Positions 56,283-64,000 of a stretch of 64,000 bases of DNA are shown in pieces. Every line of letters begins with the position of its first letter. The stretch's first letter is position 1. The DNA is from Trichuris trichiura (taxonomy: Eukaryota; Nematoda; Enoplea; Trichinellida; Trichuridae): assembly GCA_037903355.1 (NCBI GenBank), contig JBAJFE010000060.1, positions 1,736,001-1,800,000 of the forward strand. Direction: 5' to 3'. The notes beneath the pieces were generated by a model. The model did not search any database, was not told the origin of the DNA, and was given only the letters and a program-made list of their open reading frames with translations. Made by a program: the position numbers and the translations under genes.

Positions 56283-58112
56283 TTATCGACCGCCAACCTT
56301 GGAAGCAACCTTGGCGGTAAGTATAAAGCAAGCAACAGCTATTCCTATAAACGACTGTGCGACACGCAGCGTTGTGAGCAATCGTTTTTTATGGGTTGAC
56401 AATGACGTCGACGACGGCGATGTGTTGCGTTCCAGTTCAAGCGGCAAAAGCGTTAACGGCGGAACAATAAAGCAAATCAGCATACCAACACTTCCGCCAA
56501 GAAAGGACGTAATGCTTTCCAGATTTGAAACCGGCATAGCCACTGCGCCTAGTAACGGAATTGAATTTCCATATACGGTGGCACAGTTCGCTTACCAATC
56601 AACAAACTGAGCAAAAGTCTCAGCAAAAATGTTAGAGGTAATTTTTTAGCTTTTTTACTCCATCCTTTTATGGTTACATTCCATAGATCTTCCAGTATGT
56701 CAATAACAGCGAGCAAATTGAATGGATACGACGCCATAACGGCAAATATCATAATCCCTATAACTGCCGCTTGAATCCTAAAAGTCATGTAGCAATCTAT
56801 GCTTATCTATTTAAGGTAAGAAGCTGTTGCCTACCATTTATGGGTAATAACTTGATCGGATAGTAGAATGCTTTCAGGTGATCGCCCGTTGAGGGCAAAA
56901 AAGCCCATTGACCCAACTGTGACGAACGCTGTTGCAGTAGTTAGCATACTTAGCGGCACTACACCCATTGGTGAAGCAAGTTTTCGCGGTTGATCCATTC
57001 GATTTCTTAATGGGAGAATCTGAAAATTTTAAATACATTAACCCGGGAGCAAACGACGAGCTGTCGCGCGTCACCAGCGTGTGGGCTTCAAAGGCAAAAA
57101 TAATGGCTCCAAACGTTTGCAACAGCGTGGCAAAGTCTGCATGGCCATTTAGGCTTGGCAATTGAAGACCCGCCACTTTTGACGCGGCCGCTTGGACAAC
57201 AACAACAACAATAACAACGGCTACAAGACCATTGGCCAGCAAGGCGAGTCTGGCCAACGTGGTCAAGTTGGTAATCGTTCCAACAATGCATACGCACGGT
57301 AGAATGATTAAATGACAATAGGATGTTTCAGGGCAATAAGTACAATTGACCATTTTGGCTAACTGAAATTTTGTCCAATTGCTCTCCGTTGGCGATGCCG
57401 ACTTTCGAACTTACGAACGCTGTGTGCGTAGTCATGAATTTCACTTGAAAACAACATGTCCCTATTTGGAATGCCGCAACTGCGTAGTTCAATAGGCGGC
57501 TGTAAAGAAAAGTACGAATACGCATTTGTTTCACTTGTTAACGTCTTTTTTGTTGACCTTATTCGTTGGCAGATTGTCTCCCGATAAATTGTTGTCTTCT
57601 TCAGGGCGGTACCGCAAAGATGACCGTATGTTTCGGCTGTTGCTTCTTTTCCACCTCTAATTTCTTCCACATAACAACTATTTGACAAGCAGACCTTTGC
57701 ACCTACGTTTGGCATATGCAGTCGCTTGCTTTTGCTATCATCATCATTGTACAAGTGCTCCAAGTAGCCGATGCGATTGTTAGCAGCAAACCCGGCTGAA
57801 AATGGCGTAATTTTGAAGATAGACGCTTATGGACGTTTTGCTTACCAGAAATCCCGTTTTTTGATAAAGAGACGGAAAGGTAAATATGACAGGTCCCAAC
57901 ATGGAACGTATAAGCGCTGCTGTTGCTTTGCACCGCCTAAATAGCCAACAGTCAAGTATACTGCCTTCATTCTTGTATTTTTCTTCTCTTTTTAGCTTAA
58001 GTATTGAGATGTCCGCCTACGAGAGATCATCACGTTCGTATGCGACTAAGGTATGCTGTTCCACAGCGTTTTGAGCCTCTTGAGGCGAATAGGAACCGGT
58101 GAAGCTCACCAT
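56283..58112 (-). CDS. AAAP-family amino-acid transporter (SLC36/SLC38-like)
   Basis: Start at 58112 (MVSFTGSYSPQEAQNAVEQHTL, a cytosolic N-terminus). The first membrane helix, LIRSMLGPVIFTFPSLYQKTGFL, matches the family's signature. Further helices follow: AVAAFQIGTCCFQVKFM; LIILPCVCIVGTITNLTTLA; ANGLVAVVIVVVVVQAA; TLLQTFGAIIFAFEAHTLV; PLSMLTTATAFVTVGSMGFF; IGIMIFAVMASYPFNLLAVI; ITSFLGGSVGMLICFIVPPL; and a last one before the stop at 56283. The family moves amino acids with H+ or Na+ at plasma, lysosomal or vesicle membranes. I cannot choose between the SLC36, SLC38 and SLC32 branches. A TGTTTCAG acceptor lies 29 nt before the ATG. The poly-Val stretch is encoded by an (AAC)n-type triplet run at 57196-57219. 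Confidence 0.8.
57196..57219. repeat. (AAC)n triplet repeat in coding sequence
   Basis: ACAACAACAACAACAATAACAAC on the plus strand encodes a Val-rich run within a membrane helix of the transporter on the minus strand. Confidence 0.75.
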
Positions 58113-61100
58113 CTTTTCTTCTACAGCAGCGACGCGGCAGGCTGAAACAAACAAGCTATAATTAATATTCATAATGATTGAAATGTCATGTTTTGTCGTT
58201 GTGTTATCTATTTTACAGCTATTTGTTAGTCGGTGTCCAAAAAAGGACCTATGAAGTCGAAGCCAACTAGCCTCAGCAGGCGTTAGTCCCGCTACAAGGT
58301 AGGACTCTGTTTTAACTAAGCACAGACGTCTGGTTAAGCACTGATGAGTATACTTTTTAAAAGTATACATGTAAAAGTTGATGAAGTGCTCCTGGTGAGA
58401 AGTTGTTACTATTTTCCAGTTCGACTGACATGGCAGAGCAGACGAAAACGCTCAGCAAAGTTATATCGTGCGCGCAACTACTTGAGAGTTAACTTTTTTT
58501 GTTCAAGCACCAACGGGCGCGCTGTCACCTGCGTATGTACAGGAATGACTAAGTCGACTGCATATAGCGGTTAAATGCTTTTTGTTTATTTATTTATTTG
58601 TTTAGTTGCTTATTTAGCATTACTAATTTGAATATTGACGTTACACGCGGAAATGCGCTGCAGGCAAGTGAAGTGACGTCATTTTGGGCGTCCTCTTTTA
58701 GGGTGTTCTGAATTTGAATGTTCCCAACCGCGCGCATGGAAGGCCAACCACTCGCGCGGAGGCGGGCCATAATCGTTGCTTTTTCTTTTCGTGTTACGCT
58801 TCGCGACCGAACAAGCTTATGCAAATTCTTTGTTCGAATAATAATTACGCCTTTGATTTGCATCTCGACCAACAACTTTTTTCTAAGCGAAGCAACTTTT
58901 GTCCGCGTAAAACTGTTCATGTTCGCTTGGAGTTGGGGCTGAATAAATTTGAAAAAATGTTCAAGTTATTTTTGGGTTCAAAATGCGAGTTCTCCTACGC
59001 CATTTCATATGATACTTTTCTGTTTGGCTATATGGCGCCTTAACGACGTTGGCTCAACCGTTCAAACGTAACATTTTTCGTTGACTGCCATTCAAGGATA
59101 CGACAGAAGCGGCGCGCCGGCGTCGCCTCTATCGGTTACCTGTTTGATTTGCATAATTTTTATGCCCTCTTTAAACGGGTGCACTGCTGTTTTGAAGTTT
59201 AAGCTCAAAAATATATTTCCCTCGTTTTAGTGATGTTGTAAAACACTCAGCGCGGGAAATATTTCCGTAGTAAAATTGAAATCATTTGTTCGTCGTGTTC
59301 CTGCCTCATTTTTGCATAATTTAGTTTGTGAACATTCAGTTGTTTTTGTTAATTTTTTTATGCAAATATCCTGAGAGCGTTTTTGCAACAGCGGCGGACG
59401 GTTTCCTGTTAGTTTTCTTTTATTAATGGTGTTTGAATGACTTTTACTCTCACTGTGTAGCGCATAATTGAAAAGTATTGATTCATGACTTTGCCTTTGA
59501 ATTAATTGCGTATTACTCTCCGTCGTTGTAACGATGGAAATGTCGGTTAGTAATGATTCACTTATTTTCCATTTTGTTCGTGACATCTCAGCGCGATGCT
59601 CACATTGTGGTGAGTTATTACTGGAACGCGCGTTGGCAAATGCATGCTGTTGATTCAAAGCTGACGTAGGTAAGACCGGTTATGGTCTCTTTCTTTCGCG
59701 CCCATTTAGGAAAGTAGTTGTTTGTTGTATTTCAGCGAAATTCATTTAAGCGACATTGTCGTCCATTGCCAGAGAGCAACATTGGCCACTGTCCGTTGCG
59801 TGCCGCGCCAAAATAGCGAATAAATAGATTCATTCATTATCTTCTCAAAGCTTTCACTTAGCTTAGCTCCTTGCAAACTTGGAACAAATGCGTTTCAGTG
59901 TTATTTGTCCTACCAAAACTGGCCACTGACGATGGGTGCAGGCTGATATCTGGAAGCTCCAGAGTCAATAAAAGCATGTTTGTTTTTCTTCAAAGGGATT
60001 ACAGTTGTATAGAATGCATTATATTTTACTTAGGCAACTTTGCAACGCACCTATGAACTAATTAGCATAATTTCCTATGTCATAAGGAAACTATGGTAAT
60101 TAATCTCTCTCTCTCTCTTGCTCCACATAAATGTATATATATGCAAATAAATTTCGTTTGGTCGCAGAGGGACCCGCTGCGTAGGCTTTTGCAATATGGT
60201 ACGTTCTTGTTTGTTTCGAAATCTCATTGTCTTGATTTTGGAATTGTTTACTTTCAGTCGAAATGCGACGCTTTTCTACTAAGACTTTCATTGTTTGCTC
60301 GTTGTTGCTTTAAAGGCGAAGGATCCCTCCAATGTTTGTAAAAACCAACTAACGCGTTTTTTCAATGGCATAATGCCTTCAGGGGCACACATTGTCATCT
60401 TTCATTTGAGTTGCTGCTTGGTTTCTTTGCTCCTGTCGTCATTTTATTGCTATACTGCATTATTACTTCAGATTGTATGCAAACATAATGAAGGTACAAC
60501 AAAGGACAACAGTTGACGAAAATATTGGCTGAAAAAAGTTAACACAAAAATAAAGCTGCCTCGATCCCTCATTGGTGTCCCGAAAAGGAAGCAACGGCAT
60601 GAACGTAACGCGCATACGTATCACCTTATATATTCTTGGATTGCATAGAAGCCTATTGTTTGCTTTTCCTCGTCAAAACTTGCTACCTTTCTTATACATC
60701 GCCTTTTTTGTCTCTTTCCTTATTAATGAGTTAGTTTAATCGAATTGATGAGCAGTTTCCTAAATTTCACTTTTTTGCAGTCGGAGTAACTTTTCCATTC
60801 AGCAATAAGTAGTATTTATTTTATTTATTTTATTCTTTTTGAAGTTTTAAATTTTCTTTAGTATTATGTTTAAAACACGGATCATTAGTTGGAAGTCTCA
60901 TGCAGTAGCGCCAACGTGTAAAATATTCGTTCGCGTATGTTTGTCCGCTTGGAAGAATGCCTTTAATATGTACATGCAACTTTTGTTCTCGTTTGTTTCA
61001 GTTGGAAGCGCGGATTGGAAAAACACTTCCGAAATGATTGAAATAATTTTTCCCATTTTACGCGCGCATATGCTGTTCTTAATGTGTGCGTACCAAACTG

Positions 61101-62198
61101 GCGCTGTTTTGAATGGGAGGGCAATTCGAACGAAGGAATTGGAAAGACATCAGCGACCAGTAGACGAAAACGACATGAGCTGTACTAAACTATTTGCCAA
61201 AAAAGGAAAAAGACTCGAAGACGAATATGTACCCTCTAATATCTGCTCTCTTTAAAGTCACTAAAGGAGGGAAACAGTCCAAGACAAAGTAACGAAATCA
61301 GAATGAACGGAAAGTATATAATATCTTCTTTAGGGAAAAATATGCAAATTTAGAACCTGCGCGTTCACGTTTATTGACTAAAAGCTATAAATGGAAAGTT
61401 CACTTTTTCGAACAGCTCAATTTGACAGCTTTGAAAAATTTATTAAAAATTTTTTCGCATCGACAGACGCGAGGGAATTGTAGGCCCGTAATATGCAAAT
61501 AACTTGCGAGGAATAGCTAACAAGCATAGGCAATGGAATACACGTTAATATAGAAATGAAAAGGTAAGAATTTCTTTTCGTTTCTGGTTTCTAAAGTGCG
61601 TTTAAGGTTAACCTGTTTCTTGGAGCTTTATAAGTTCTTCCCGTTGAAAAATATTGTAAAAGCTTAAAAAGTCGTTTGAAAAATAGCTGACATTACATCA
61701 ACTCGTAGCGGATGGAGAATCCAATGTCATCCGTAGGCAAAAGTCAGCTTTCTTTTTTCTCTTGCGCGCTGCGTTAAAGTTGGTAGGAATTTTTGATGTA
61801 CGAACATTTTTCTCACATTATTTCCCGCCGGTTTATTGGATCATTAAGGAGGCGACGTCCCGCGCGCCTGTTACGTGCATTACAGGAGTCGGAAATTGTT
61901 TTTCTTCTTCTATTAGCTCATTGCAGGAAGGATGATGGGAGCGCATCCTTTTTTGGCGCAAAATCGTCACGAGGCACCCAAAGCAAGCTTTACTCTCATT
62001 GCCAATGCAACAGGCAACCGATTAGCTATGACCAATTTTGGTCATAGCCTCCCCACTGGTGGCGGGCGACAGCAGCGTCGTCGTAATTTTTTTTGCCATC
62101 TCTTCATCGCTGTGCTCGTTCGTTGATCGAGTTTTCGACGACTGGAAAAATTATTCATTTTTCAACAGTGTGCAAAAGCGTCCAGATGAAAATCGTTA
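58113..62198. other. Long stretch without a recognisable gene
   Basis: The first 29 bp look like the transporter's 5' leader. Beyond that there are isolated frames: 59227-59658 minus (143 residues, polar, no domain) and 60866-61255 plus (129 residues, one hydrophobic patch). A TTTATTTATTTATTTG run is near 58590 and a (CT)n run near 60106-60120. I see no homology to any family. Confidence 0.45.
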
Positions 62199-63960
62199 AT
62201 GAGTATTCCGCTTACGGAACGTTCCGTCAAAACATTTGCAAGCAATCACTGCCGATTGACCATTTTGATAACGTTCAGACACCGCCGACCAGCCAAAGGC
62301 AAACGTCGTCGTCGTCGTCTTCAGCCTTACATGGCTATCGTTGGCTACGCGGTTGTCCGCTTGTTATTCAATGCACCCACTGGCGGGAAATATACTCCCC
62401 CTTCTTGAAATGGTTAAAATTTTAAATAAAAAAAAACAACACATGCTGCCACTTGTTGTCCCGCCAAAGCGAATTGCCTACTTTTGGCTGCTCGTCGTTG
62501 AAGCGATAATGCTGCTTTGGTCAGCTCCTAAGCGTCCCAATGCCCAAATATGGAAATTCTGTACATCTCAAATTCCTCTCTTCTCTTTTTATCTAATACT
62601 TTATCCTTATTTAGATTTTCCCTCTACGAAATAGAGACGTTCCTTAAAAGGCCGCTCCTACTTGTCACAGCGTACTTCCATCATACGTCGTTGACCTTAT
62701 ATGGTGACTATGACGGAACGTTGGCGACCAACTGCCGCTTTTGGAGTATTTGGTACTTTCCGTACAATCAGACTTCCAGTTATGATTCTAAAACGCAGGT
62801 ATGTTTCTCTTAGATAATATTTGACCAACAATCTTGGCGCGTATGTATATATACGCGCCTGTATGCTCAAGGTACAACTCCATACGCGAACTTATGCATG
62901 TTTCTAATGCAATGCTTTGGACATAGGCGCGGTAAATCGATCAGCTAAGCTCGTGTCTGTATAACGAGCAAAGGTGGGGAGCCTGTATGTGTGTTAGCAG
63001 CAGGTGGAGAACAGTCGCAGCTTTGGTGTTCGTCTTTTGGCGCTTTTCCCTTAGCCGAACGACCAACAGATGGTACAAGAGAGCGCGCACTCTCCCGCGC
63101 AAAGTGTTGTGGCATAGTAGACCGTTTGCATATATGATTTTGTGCCGTCACGCTGAGGGCTGTTGTTGGGTCGCGCAAACAAGCTGGACACTGTCCCGCC
63201 AGTCACGATGGGTCTGAACTATTCAGCCGGCGACTCATCCGGTGAGCAAATGCCCTCCTTGCGGAACATTCGCTCTGCGCGCGCGCGCGACCTTTGCCTT
63301 CTGAAGTAGTTTATTTTGGAATATGCGGAAATCATGCAGCTGCTTGCCAACGACGCGTCCCGTTGGTAAGTGTACAAACTTTTTGTCAACTCTCTCTTCA
63401 ACGCTTATGACCATACATTGAGGTGGGTGGTCCCTTGGCGCATTTTATTCACCTTCGACCGCAAAGCGCGAAATTATTTTTACTTCGCTATGTCGCTTGC
63501 TGTTTGCCTTTATTTGGCCATGTCTCCTAAATTTTGCATATTCAAATTGCCTATAGCAATAGCGCACTGCTGAGATGTGATAACAGAGCCGCCCGGCAAG
63601 CAAGCAAATGTCGATCAAATCTTGACAACTCGCAGGGGAATGCAATGGGTGGCATTGGGCGCTTTCGGGGAAAAAGATGATGCAGCGTTGTTTCCCACTA
63701 TAATGACTCAAGAAGGCTTGATAGCGCATCGTGCGCGCCAAAAGCGAAGCAACTTGACGTCTCTGTTCGTTCGACAACTTTGTGCCAACAAGTCGTGCGC
63801 AAAGAGCAACAGTAGCGGCAGTTGGGTGACCACAATATAAAAATCACCGGTTGGTTCAATGCAATACAGCATTGTGGCGTTGAGTCACTGTTTACCGACA
63901 TCATTGGCAGCGACACTCTCTTGGGAGGGGCTGTTTACACCCTCATCAATGGCGGAACCG
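62199..63960 (+). other. Possible unrecognised multi-exon membrane-protein gene
   Basis: Several plus-strand segments look coding and are spaced like short exons. One is QPYMAIVGYAVVRLLFNAPT (about 62310-62370). Next is PPKRIAYFWLLVVEAIMLLW (about 62461-62520), a good membrane helix. A segment ending TLYGDYDGTLATNC...WYFPYNQT (about 62700-62780) precedes a GTATGT donor. Another hydrophobic piece is at about 63480-63540 (FAMSLAVCLYLAMSPKF), and ITGWFNAIQHCG...LINGGTVVMENTC is at the window end. I recognise no family and the exon joints are guesses. Confidence 0.3.
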
Positions 63961-64000
63961 TAGTAATGGAAAACACTTGTAAGCATTCAGCCCTCTGAAC

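Overview
The window is eukaryotic. Protein-coding genes are split by many short introns (roughly 45-120 bp, GT-AG), on both strands, and most products have clear animal orthologues. A nematode is most likely. Introns are small and genes are dense. At least four genes (PLC-gamma, THOC3, BAF and an amino-acid transporter) have a 3' splice site 3-30 nt upstream of the ATG, as expected for spliced-leader trans-splicing. The mobile elements are GIY-YIG Penelope-like elements (PLEs). Assignment to the whipworm/Trichinella side of the nematodes is a guess and not shown by the sequence.

Layout. 1-1.2 kb: 3' part of a myotubularin-family pseudophosphatase (+). 1.5-4.9 kb: RPRD2-like CID-domain regulator of RNA polymerase II CTD (-). 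6.15-9.39 kb: near-complete PLE (-) with terminal direct repeats and an 11-bp target-site duplication. 9.4-17.9 kb: gene-poor stretch with decayed fragments of a seven-transmembrane-receptor-like family (-). 17.96-19.26 kb: complete seven-exon cathepsin Z gene (+). 19.4-19.8 kb: two-LIM-domain protein (-). 21.2-31.0 kb: phospholipase C-gamma (-), with a PLE and a 215-bp palindrome inside one 3.5-kb intron. 32.3-42.2 kb: GLG1/cysteine-rich Golgi protein (+), with a PLE in a 5-kb intron and a miniature hammerhead-bearing inverted-repeat element in the last intron. 43.0-44.7 kb: THOC3 (-). 45.6-49.4 kb: DNAJC11 (+). 50.3-50.9 kb: barrier-to-autointegration factor BAF (+). 51.3-54.5 kb: two PLE copies head-to-head, bracketed by one 13-bp target-site duplication. 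56.3-58.1 kb: AAAP-family amino-acid transporter (-). 58.1-64 kb: no gene I can name; possibly an unrecognised multi-exon membrane-protein gene (+) from about 62.2 kb.

The host genes are housekeeping or signalling genes and do not form one pathway. The coherent theme is the PLE system. At least three PLE lineages each carry the same compact hammerhead ribozyme architecture (CUGANGA core, stem II hairpin, GAAA, GCUC or GCUU cleavage site, 3-bp proximal stem I) at their ends. The sequences differ but the pairing is kept. Every insertion that lies inside a host intron is antisense to the host gene, which fits the idea that a sense hammerhead would cut the host pre-mRNA.
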